Origin: Thermoplasmata archaeon M9B2D
GTDB taxonomy: Archaea > Thermoplasmatota > E2 > DHVEG-1
Direction of reading: 5' to 3'
NCBI GenBank assembly: GCA_002900555.1
Contig: MUGD01000065.1
Coordinates: forward strand, 1-13,018
Length of the DNA: 13,018 nt
Position 1 is the first letter of the stretch. Each line of letters opens with the position of its first letter. Positions 7,072-13,018 of this stretch are shown piece after piece. The position numbers were made by a program, and so were the translations under genes. The notes beneath the pieces are model-generated. The model was not told where the DNA came from. It made no database searches and saw only the letters and a program-made list of their open reading frames with translations.

Positions 7072-8442
7072 CTAGATAGTTTTTGCTGCATCATAGAGTG
7101 GCTTAAGTCTTGATGTCCAAGCTGTGAGACCTTTGGGTGAATCGGGGTATTGCGCATAAAGAGCACGGATATCATTCATTAGACCGGCAACTTTGGACAC
7201 ACGAAGCAACAGCGGTATTTTACCAAATCCTGAAACCAAGCGTTTGAACTTCTCACCTGCACCAAATCTGACCTCTCCGGTCATGGATGTGTCCAAAAGG
7301 TCGCTAGCTTTGATGATCTGTTTCTTGAATGCGAAATCAATGTCTTCATTGGTGATGTTCAATAGAAACCATCTGAAGATGTCCAAGGCTGCCTGTTTGG
7401 AGCCATAGCTCTTGTGGTATCTAGGATTATATTTCCAGAGGGATTCAATTGAGGTGTCATTCCGCTCCAGGGCTTCAGAAGCTGTTATTCCTGCATGCGC
7501 TCCACCAAGCATTGAAGAGCCAATACCTCCTCCATGTATCGGATTGACTTGGCACGCTGCATCTCCTACAAGCATGAAGTTATCATCCACCATTGTATCA
7601 ATAGGTCGTCGAATCGGTGCTACTCCGCCACTGCTGTCGAGAACCTTAATCTCTCCCCAGGTATCTATCCACGTCTTCTTTACGAAATCATACTGGATGT
7701 CTTTTGGATTTCTATGACCCTCGATTGTCATTACTCCATTTCCCACATTGACTCGGTTCTTGCCTTGAGGAAAGACCCAAGTGTAGCCACCGAGAGTCTC
7801 ATCCTGATTCCAGAAGATTTCAAGAATATCTGGTGTTTCAAAGTCAAAGTCAGGGGTTTCATAGATATCTCGCCAAGCGACCATTCGATCCTCGTTTGCG
7901 ATTTGTCTTTCAATGGGGGAGCTCTCTGGCATCTGCATTCGAAGCATACCTGTAGCCCCAGTTGCATCCACTACAATTCTTGATGTGAAATCCTTCTCAG
8001 CTCCTCCCTCTTTGGCAATTCTTATTCCTGAGACCTTACCATCATCGAAAAAGAGCTTCTTCACCCTTGTTGATGCCATAACCTCTACCCCTACTTGTTC
8101 AGCAAGCCCGACAAACCACTGTCCCATCTTTAGTCTGTTAAATGACATCCCTGTTGTTGTGGGACCTTCCATTCGGAGTCGATGATCGCGATCTGGAGCT
8201 ATGAGGTCAATGCCATTCACCTTATACTCTACAATGCCCTTTGGGAGTTCAGGAATTCCAACTAATTCCCTAAGCTCAGTTATGTGATGAGATCCTAATG
8301 CATCTCCACAGGTTTTGTTGCCAATATTGTCACGTTCTTTTCTATCGACAAGTAGAACTGAATGTCCTCTCTTAGCTAATGTATATGCTGCAGTTGCGCC
8401 GCCGGTTCCCGCTCCTGCAATAATCACATCGTAGTCCGCCAT
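7072..8442 (-). CDS. Geranylgeranyl reductase-family FAD-dependent oxidoreductase (LipT-like or lipid GGR)
   Basis: This 456-residue flavoprotein opens with a Rossmann dinucleotide motif (GAGTGG at 10-15, with Asp in LLVDRKE at the second strand end). It then shows KTCGDAL (CGD at 45-47), VVDATGATG (from 158), the substrate-site GGYTWVFP (218-225) and the FAD-binding GDAACQVNPIHGGGIG (293-308). This is the GGR family pattern. Some members saturate the isoprenoid chains of archaeal ether lipids, and a relative named LipT occurs beside LipS1/LipS2 genes and is proposed to pass electrons to them. Position in a lipoate operon favours the latter, but archaea usually carry several GGR paralogues, so lipid reduction remains open. 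The start at 8442 has GAAGGA six bases upstream. The ATG at 8448, overlapping the trmB stop, directly abuts that site and is less likely. Confidence 0.88.
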   Translation of the reverse strand: MADYDVIIAGAGTGGATAAYTLAKRGHSVLLVDRKERDNIGNKTCGDALGSHHITELRELVGIPELPKGIVEYKVNGIDLIAPDRDHRLRMEGPTTTGMSFNRLKMGQWFVGLAEQVGVEVMASTRVKKLFFDDGKVSGIRIAKEGGAEKDFTSRIVVDATGATGMLRMQMPESSPIERQIANEDRMVAWRDIYETPDFDFETPDILEIFWNQDETLGGYTWVFPQGKNRVNVGNGVMTIEGHRNPKDIQYDFVKKTWIDTWGEIKVLDSSGGVAPIRRPIDTMVDDNFMLVGDAACQVNPIHGGGIGSSMLGGAHAGITASEALERNDTSIESLWKYNPRYHKSYGSKQAALDIFRWFLLNITNEDIDFAFKKQIIKASDLLDTSMTGEVRFGAGEKFKRLVSGFGKIPLLLRVSKVAGLMNDIRALYAQYPDSPKGLTAWTSRLKPLYDAAKTI

Positions 8443-8444
8443 AA

Positions 8445-9179
8445 TCATTCCTTCTTTGCTAGTTCCCAGGATTGCTGAAGAAATCCTTCAAGTTGCATCG
8501 AGATCAGAGCATTATCTGCCCAGCCACAAACTGATAAGTCTGGCATTGAGATTAATGCTTCTATTGAATCTATCACTAGGTCAATTGCTAATGCATCTTC
8601 CTTAATACGATACTGGATTTTCATATCTGCATCGTTTGGTGGTTGACCAAATATGGCTTGTATCTTCACGCCATGTTGTCGTGCATGTCTAAGATGTTCA
8701 ATGACAGGCATACCCAGCTCACTAAGGTCAGGTGCAACAAGGAAAATCGTCTCCTTTGCACGATCAATCATTGCAAGCATTTTCGCAAGGACATCAGCGC
8801 TTCCTCGTATCGTATAGATAAGAGATGGAATGACGCCCTTGGATGTTCTTGTATCTTGAAGTGTCTGCAGATCATGTAGGAGTTGGTCAACTTTTGATGA
8901 AATCATCTCTTTGACATGAGACAGTGGAGCAAATTGATACTTCTTTGGTCTCCCTGAATGTAAAACTACAAGCCCTCTTCCAACAAGTGAATCCAGCACA
9001 GTGTACAGATTTGCATGATGAATCCCAGTTTCTACTGAGATTTCTGCAACTGAAGCAGTTTCTAATTGATTCAGAGTAAGAATCACTGCAGTTTCATGTG
9101 CTCCAAAACCTAGTTCACGTAGCGATAGGCTAGCTCTAGTGCTAATTTCTTCTGCAGTTTTCTCACTCGAAAGATACAT
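8445..9179 (-). CDS. TrmB-family transcriptional regulator
   Basis: The protein of 244 residues (from ATG 9179) has an N-terminal winged helix-turn-helix (about 15-85) with LRELGFGAHETAVILTL, SVAEISVETGI and HHANLYTVLDSLVGRGLV, then RPKKYQFAPL, the usual order in TrmB proteins. A helical linker follows (about 90-115). The C-terminal half (VPS-type strands, IFLVAPDLSELGM, the KIQAIFG strand, VCGWADNALIS) fits the PLD-like effector domain of this family, which in characterised members binds sugars. The ligand here is unknown. In-frame TTG at 9188 exists, but ATG is preferred. No Shine-Dalgarno sequence is seen, so the message may be leaderless or nearly so. As the first gene of the six-gene operon it probably controls its own operon. 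Confidence 0.88.
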   Translation of the reverse strand: MYLSSEKTAEEISTRASLSLRELGFGAHETAVILTLNQLETASVAEISVETGIHHANLYTVLDSLVGRGLVVLHSGRPKKYQFAPLSHVKEMISSKVDQLLHDLQTLQDTRTSKGVIPSLIYTIRGSADVLAKMLAMIDRAKETIFLVAPDLSELGMPVIEHLRHARQHGVKIQAIFGQPPNDADMKIQYRIKEDALAIDLVIDSIEALISMPDLSVCGWADNALISMQLEGFLQQSWELAKKE

Positions 9180-9208
9180 TTTTCTCAAAAAATTATGTGC
9201 AATTACTA

Positions 9209-9217
9209 CTTAAAACT
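9209..9217 (-). promoter_or_regulatory. Weak TATA-like element for the lipoate operon
   Basis: On the minus strand GTTTTAA (9216 to 9210), preceded by purine-rich GAACA, lies about 33 bases before the TrmB ATG. With usual archaeal spacing the transcript would begin around 9186, leaving a leader of a few bases. No palindromic operator is obvious next to it. Confidence 0.3.
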
Positions 9218-9268
9218 GTTCTGTTATTGCTCAGTGGAAGAAACAGATTACTTTATTGCCAGTGCGTT

Positions 9269-9751
9269 CTAATCCTTCAGAACATAGCGAAAATCGCAGA
9301 TATTATCTCCCTGCATGATTGTTTTGCTTCTTTCTAATTTGATTTCAGGATTGAATCCATCCATAAATGCAAAATCCCTAGAACAGGACATTAGAGATCC
9401 GAGTTCTCGAATGCCTAATTTTTCATAGATTTCCGCATACCCGCAATAAGTTACATCAAAGCTTAGACTTCTTGCGTTGAGCGTGATGTTTTCTATCTTC
9501 ATCGCACCATCTTTGGCCCAAATTTGTTGGACAGCTTTCATTAAGTCTGCAAGAGAATTTCCTGCTACTTCCTTGGCGAGAGTTTTTCCAGAGAGAACAG
9601 CATCATTGTTAATCACTTTCTGTGCGATTTCCATTGCTCGATCTTCACCAATCTCTCTTGCAAATCCATAGATTAATGATGAAACAAGAGGTGCCTGTAA
9701 TTCTCTCACATAGACATGAGAAATTTCACGATCTTTTTCTTTCTGATTCAC
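9269..9751 (-). CDS. L-2-amino-thiazoline-4-carboxylate hydrolase-family protein
   Basis: The product is 160 residues from the GTG at 9751. The C-terminal half shows the family pattern: a TYCGYAEIYEKLGIRELG helix, SCSRDFAFMDGFNPEIKLE, then RSKTIMQGDNICDFRY. The founding enzyme opens the thiazoline ring of L-2-amino-thiazoline-4-carboxylate to N- or S-carbamoyl-cysteine in bacterial cysteine production. Many archaeal members have no tested substrate. The start is decided by GAAGGAG at 9766-9760, eight bases before GTG 9751. The longer frame to TTG 9787 would overlap the ureohydrolase stop and has no ribosome site. It follows the ureohydrolase by 19 bases, so the two are probably one operon. 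Confidence 0.8.
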   Translation of the reverse strand: MNQKEKDREISHVYVRELQAPLVSSLIYGFAREIGEDRAMEIAQKVINNDAVLSGKTLAKEVAGNSLADLMKAVQQIWAKDGAMKIENITLNARSLSFDVTYCGYAEIYEKLGIRELGSLMSCSRDFAFMDGFNPEIKLERSKTIMQGDNICDFRYVLKD

Positions 9752-9759
9752 ATGAACTA

Positions 9760-9766
9760 CTCCTTC
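9760..9766 (-). promoter_or_regulatory. Ribosome binding site that fixes a GTG start
   Basis: GAAGGAG on the minus strand, eight bases before GTG 9751, is a clear Shine-Dalgarno sequence. It lies inside the longer open frame that begins at TTG 9787 and so argues for the shorter protein. Confidence 0.65.
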
Positions 9767-9770
9767 ATTT

Positions 9771-10679
9771 TTATTGATTTGATGCAAAACCTGTTAGAAC
9801 TTCCTTCAAAATATCACGAGCAGCAATTGCACTCATTTCTGACCTATCTATCGTAGGATTGAGTTCAACTATATCGGCATAATTCACTTTCCTTGTTGAA
9901 AATGCAGCTCTTAGAGTTGAAACTACTTCAACTATTGATAATCCACCTGATTCTGGATGGCTTACTCCCGGTGCAATAGATGGATCAATCACATCAAGAT
10001 CAATCGAAATGTACAGATAGTCTACTCTCTCCGCAAGGTTTTGAATTTCAGCAGAAATATTGCTTCTTGTTATTTTCAATAGCTCTCTCCTGTGCTCAGG
10101 TAGAGCACAGCGGAGGTCAAATGCAATAATATCATCAGTGTTCACAATTTTATCATCGATAATACGTCGTAGAGTTGTTGCATGTGAGAGTTGATAGCCA
10201 CCCATATCAGAATACAAGTCTGCGTGCGCATCAAGATAGAGTATTCCCCATTTCCCTTTTCTTCTTCTATTGAGTCCTCTCATAATCGGATATGTAATGA
10301 AATGGTCTCCACCAAGAAAGACTATAGAACTGTCTTTTGCACATAGCTTTGCAGTTGCCTCAGAAATATCGACTACAGCAGCTTCTGGCATTCTCTGGAC
10401 GACTTCTAGGTCTCCAATGTCCTCGAGAGTGATCAGTTTCGATAGAGGATCTTTTGTAGCAACTCCTCCTATTGTCAACGGATAGCTGTGAGACCTCTCA
10501 CCATCTGTTGCTCTTCGAATTGCATCAGGACCAAAACGGGTTCCAGATGTGTAACTTGATGTGATATCATACGGTACGCCTAAAATACCAACATCTGGGT
10601 CTCCTGCTGTCGGTCCAGGTATACCAAAAAAAGTTCGAGGGAGCCGCAAGTAACCATTGAGTTCATCCTTGAGAGGCAT
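9771..10679 (-). CDS. Agmatinase/arginase-family ureohydrolase
   Basis: The protein of 302 residues from ATG 10679 contains all two-manganese centre motifs of ureohydrolases: GGDHF (123-127, H126), DAHAD (D150, H152, D154), SHATTLRR (H166) and SIDLDVIDP (D227, D229) followed by APGVSHPE. The family hydrolyses guanidino compounds to urea and an amine. Archaeal members are often agmatinases that make putrescine from agmatine for polyamine synthesis, but guanidinobutyrate or related substrates cannot be excluded from sequence alone. An in-frame TTG at 10703 would add eight residues. ATG 10679 is preferred because it matches the usual family N-terminus. No Shine-Dalgarno sequence is visible. Upstream lies a tandem 18-bp repeat that includes TATA-like bases. 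The next gene is the thiazoline-hydrolase-like protein. Confidence 0.88.
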   Translation of the reverse strand: MPLKDELNGYLRLPRTFFGIPGPTAGDPDVGILGVPYDITSSYTSGTRFGPDAIRRATDGERSHSYPLTIGGVATKDPLSKLITLEDIGDLEVVQRMPEAAVVDISEATAKLCAKDSSIVFLGGDHFITYPIMRGLNRRRKGKWGILYLDAHADLYSDMGGYQLSHATTLRRIIDDKIVNTDDIIAFDLRCALPEHRRELLKITRSNISAEIQNLAERVDYLYISIDLDVIDPSIAPGVSHPESGGLSIVEVVSTLRAAFSTRKVNYADIVELNPTIDRSEMSAIAARDILKEVLTGFASNQ

Positions 10680-10715
10680 AATTGAAACAAGATTCAAGAA
10701 CAAGATAAGTAATGC

Positions 10716-10751
10716 TATAGATTCAATCAGGGATATAGATTCAATCAGGGA
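10716..10751. repeat. Perfect tandem 18-bp repeat in the ureohydrolase promoter region
   Basis: The unit TATAGATTCAATCAGGGA occurs twice without a gap, at 10716-10733 and 10734-10751. It lies 37-72 bases upstream of the ureohydrolase ATG. Each unit begins with TATA on the plus strand, which also reads TATA at its end on the minus strand, so the duplication doubles the candidate TATA element. It could be a regulator site, a promoter duplication or a neutral slippage event. Confidence 0.75.
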
Positions 10752-10774
10752 GACAGATAAAAAAGAAGAAAGAG

Positions 10775-10805
10775 AATCCCAGAGGAATTCTTACTCTCTG
10801 GGATT
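10775..10805 (-). terminator. Hairpin terminator of the surface-protein operon
   Basis: AATCCCAGAG (10775-10784) and CTCTGGGATT (10796-10805) form an exact 10-bp stem around an 11-base loop. On the minus strand it begins 16 bases after the surface protein stop and is followed by a pyrimidine-rich stretch with a run of Ts (about 10757-10773). This fits an intrinsic-type terminator or a stabilising 3' hairpin for transcripts coming from the right. Confidence 0.75.
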
Positions 10806-10821
10806 TCTTAAGACTATTACA

Positions 10822-12410
10822 TTATACTTGGTAGGTTCCACCGCCACCTCTGCCTCTAGCCATCAAAGCAATGTTGACGATAGCGCCTAGACCAACTAGC
10901 CCAACAGCAATTCCTGTGTAAGGCATACCATCATTGAACATCTGTATTAGAAGATTCACTGGATCTGCAGTCACAGTATATCCGTCGATGTGTGTCTGTT
11001 TGTGGTATGTTGTTCCGTTGTAGACATACTCCAATGTAGCTGGTGCAAACGCATAGCCACCCTCATACTGGGGTTCGTTCCGGTTACAGTCACTGATTCA
11101 TAGGTCGTTCTAATCCCATCATCAACTACAGACACATTAGAGATCGCTTCAGCACCTTCATTATGCACAGCTACGGTGACTTGAACAGATTCACCTGACA
11201 TCACTGTATCGGGATTGAAATCACGTACGAATGTGATTAGAGGCGGGAAACTATCTTCAACAAAATTAACTGTATAGTCTGGTTGGTTTGGATAGTATGT
11301 GGCATTCCAGAATACTATGTTCGTTTGGTTATCATAGTATGTTCTGTTTAATGCCTCATCCTCAGGAACGTAGGATGTGATATTGACTCCCTGTGGCATG
11401 ATACAAGCGACAAGAGACTGTCCCCCATCTATACCAGTGATAGTATCACTTGGAGATTTACCAAGTAAGTCCTCAAAGATGTTGAGTTGGGTGTCGGACG
11501 TCGAGAGTTTCTGGTCACCAATGTATCCAGCAAATGCTACTGCAAGAGGACCTGTAAGTTCAGGAACTTGAGAGAGTAGAAATGAAGTCGCTGACGGTGT
11601 GGGTTCTCCACCAAAACCGCCTATCAGATCTGCTAAAGCTGCGAAATCGGGAATTGCAACAAGTCCTGCTCCTGAAGCTCGAGCGTCTGTAAAGACAGAG
11701 ATGTCAATGGAGTCCAGAAATCCTGAGTCATCCATGACACTAAAGACACTCGTGACTGCCTCTTCGAAGGTGTTTACAACCTGCGAGATGAAAATATGGA
11801 GACTGTTAAACGGCAGGGTAATTCCTGAATCTGGTGGGAAGAAGCTATCATCAATCCTCAAATCAAGGATGTCTGTGAATACAAATCCGAATTGAGTATT
11901 GAGATGTGCTTTAATATCTGACATGCTTGTTTGCGCAGCTGCTTCCTCAGCATTTACAAAAATGTTGACAAGCAGGTTGAAATCAGAACCTAGCATATCA
12001 AAAATAGAATTAACGTTAAATCCACCCTCACCAAATTGCAGGGCTGAAAGCCCTCCACCTCCATCTGAAAAGTTGAAGAGTCCTGGGCCAACGAGATCTA
12101 ACATATAATCTAGAAGCTCTCCCTGTGTTGATATGAGTGCCATCAACATACAGTCGTCGTACATCGGATCTGACAAGGCGAGTTCTCCTGATGGAATTCC
12201 AAGTTGTCCGTAGACAACAGCTGGCTCACCCTGCGAGTCAATTGATGTGAATACAACTTCAGCACCATTTTCGAGAAGTCCGAATAGGAAATCCTCTCCA
12301 ATATCTTGTGCAACTACTACTCCTCCAGAATTAGCTGCGGCAATTCCTGGTGCGGCGAATAGTACGATTAATGCTATTAGTGTAAATGCGTGCGTATATT
12401 TTGGTTTCAT
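10822..12410 (-). CDS. Secreted surface protein with C-terminal anchor, interrupted by a frameshift
   Basis: I do not recognise the family. The protein has an N-terminal signal peptide (MKPKYTHAFTLIALIVLFAAPG, cleavage near AAA-NS) and a long acidic, Phe/Leu/Gly-rich extracellular body. A CARDB-like Ig-type strand pattern follows (about 405-445, SGESVQVTVAVHNEGAEAISN). Near the C-terminus lies a membrane segment (GIAVGLVGLGAIVNIALMA) with a basic GRG tail inside. Seven N-x-S/T sequons suggest glycosylation. The frame breaks at Pro447 in a run of four Cs (plus-strand GGGG 11070-11073). One more C restores a continuous protein of about 529 aa, reading TNPQYEGGYAFAPATLEY across the join. As written, the first part would run to 10971 in a nonsense tail. 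AAGGAGG lies seven bases before the ATG, and the start overlaps the upstream stop by one base. Confidence 0.78.
11070..11073 (-). other. Frameshift point in the surface protein gene
   Basis: The minus strand reads ACG AAC CCC AGT in the upstream frame, and the downstream coding frame continues as CAG TAT GAG. A fifth C in the run joins them exactly. A missing base from sequencing or assembly is the simplest explanation. A real mutation, or minus-one slippage of the proline tRNA on CCCC, is possible. Confidence 0.75.
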
Positions 12411-12990
12411 TAGAATTCCTCCTTTTTCCTAACCACAGCACCTAGTATTGCAGCAATGATTACAACAATGACAGGTGTGACGAACCAGATAATCAGTGGC
12501 ATTAATAGTGCCATGATATCCAATCCTCCACCTCCGCCAAGTCCTGTGATCATAGGTAGAATCTGTTCAATAGCACCTTGGATCAATGGGATTGATAGAA
12601 TATCAGTCAGTGATGATCCTGGTGGAACAACAAAAGAGCCTAACGAAATTGCTCCTTGGAATATCAGGTACCCGCAGAGCGCAATTAGACCAAGGCATGC
12701 GAGCCATGTCATGAGGCCCACAACAAAAGCACCTTTCTTGGTACCAGCCATCATACCTCCGACAAAGCCAGCTCCTGCCCAGACGAGAATCATTGTGATA
12801 TTGTTCATAGGATTTACAAGCAACAAGTTGACCATAACCATGGTCGGCCTCATGTAATTTCCAAACTGAGGCGCAAAGATAGCGATTAATGTGTTATATC
12901 CCTCTGGTAATAGGAACCAACCGCCAAGGAGAACAATGGCTAAGGCAAATAACCAGCCAAAGTATTTACTTGAAAATGATGAAATTGCAT
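12410..12990 (-). CDS. Small multi-span membrane protein, probable frameshift near its start
   Basis: The clean open frame starts at ATG 12853 (147 aa), but the same frame continues upstream to about 12990 as credible membrane protein sequence, including KYFGWLFALAIVLLGG and WFLLPEGYNTLIAIF, with no ATG, GTG or TTG. The strong ribosome site AAGGAGG (13001-12995) and ATG 12990 belong to the neighbouring frame. Adding one T to TTT (12982-12984) or TTTT (12973-12976) joins them into about 193 aa. A rare ATT start nine bases after the ribosome site is an alternative. The product has about four membrane segments, a glycine run (GLGGGGGLD) in an external-looking loop and a charged KKEEF tail. It overlaps the surface protein start (TAATG), so the two are translationally coupled and may work together. 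No family was recognised. Confidence 0.68.
12418..12424 (-). promoter_or_regulatory. Strong ribosome binding site of the surface protein gene
   Basis: AAGGAGG on the minus strand, formed by the last Lys-Glu-Glu codons of the membrane protein gene, lies seven bases before the surface protein ATG. The same heptamer precedes the membrane protein gene, which points to high and coordinated translation of the pair. Confidence 0.7.
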
Positions 12991-12994
12991 TAAA

Positions 12995-13001
12995 CCTCCT
13001 T
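12995..13001 (-). promoter_or_regulatory. Strong ribosome binding site of the small membrane protein gene
   Basis: AAGGAGG on the minus strand is four bases before ATG 12990, which is one base out of phase with the main coding frame. It shows that translation begins here rather than at ATG 12853. In-frame TAG at 13016-13018 closes the main frame upstream. Confidence 0.65.
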
Positions 13002-13018
13002 ACGATTAAAGGATTCTA

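Noticed and set aside
7534..7983. A 149-codon plus-strand open frame
   Set aside because: It lies wholly antisense to the FAD oxidoreductase, whose motifs are intact, and has no recognisable feature.
8443..8448. ATG at 8448 as the flavoprotein start, giving an ATGA overlap with the TrmB stop
   Set aside because: The GAAGGA ribosome site directly touches this ATG, leaving no spacing. ATG 8442, six bases further on, is properly spaced.
9752..9787. TTG 9787 start for the thiazoline-hydrolase-family protein
   Set aside because: It overlaps the ureohydrolase stop and lacks a ribosome site, whereas GTG 9751 has GAAGGAG eight bases upstream.
10971..11069. The C-terminal 33 residues of the uncorrected long surface-protein frame
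   Set aside because: This segment is His/Thr/Met-rich nonsense after the frameshift. The alternative frame over the same bases gives an Ig-like end and a membrane anchor.
12456..12857. A 133-codon plus-strand open frame, Pro/Ile-rich
   Set aside because: It is antisense to the small membrane protein gene, and its composition mirrors the glycine and hydrophobic codons of that gene.
1..13018. CRISPR arrays, tRNA or rRNA genes, insertion sequences, riboswitches
   Set aside because: I saw no repeat-spacer series, cloverleaf, transposase or terminal inverted repeats, and no intergenic region is long enough for most structured RNAs (the longest gene-free stretch is about 140 bases).

Overview
The window looks archaeal. 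It has TATA-like promoters with leaderless or short-leader starts, an HTH_10 (bacterio-opsin-activator type) regulator, a TrmB-family regulator, a geranylgeranyl-reductase-family flavoprotein and a two-gene (LplA + LplB) lipoate-protein ligase as in Thermoplasma. Base composition is moderately AT-rich, with AGA/AGG common. The gene mix would suit an Asgard archaeon (Thorarchaeia-like) or a Thermoplasmatota relative. That placement is a guess from gene content, and no marker gene is present.

Layout. (1) 132-2342, minus strand: HTH_10 regulator, then a highly charged coiled-coil protein, then a polytopic membrane protein carrying a HExxH metalloprotease motif, spaced as one operon. (2) 2343-2416: a short divergent intergenic region with one TATA-rich element and a perfect 7-bp-arm palindrome next to the regulator start. 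(3) 2417-3960, plus strand: an EamA/DMT-type transporter and an unrecognised 173-175 aa protein. (4) 3973-9179, minus strand: a tight six-gene operon, TrmB regulator - GGR-family FAD oxidoreductase - M23-fold-like protein - biotin-synthase-like radical SAM enzyme - LplA - LplB. (5) 9269-10679, minus: an agmatinase-family ureohydrolase followed by an L-2-amino-thiazoline-4-carboxylate hydrolase-family protein, with a tandem 18-bp repeat in the promoter region. (6) 10822-12990, minus: a small multi-span membrane protein followed by a secreted, C-terminally anchored surface protein, ending in a strong hairpin terminator. Both genes in this last pair appear interrupted by a one-base loss at a homopolymer.

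The most interesting part is the six-gene operon. LplA and LplB together form a lipoate/octanoate ligase. The radical SAM enzyme resembles the LipS1/LipS2-type lipoyl synthase known from Thermococcus, and GGR-like flavoproteins (LipT) accompany such genes in other organisms. This suggests a lipoate assembly operon under a TrmB regulator. Between the flavoprotein and the radical SAM gene lies a cytosolic protein with M23 (lysostaphin-type) metal-ligand motifs and an unrecognised C-terminal half. Its role in an archaeon lacking murein is unexplained, making it the best candidate here for an undescribed function.
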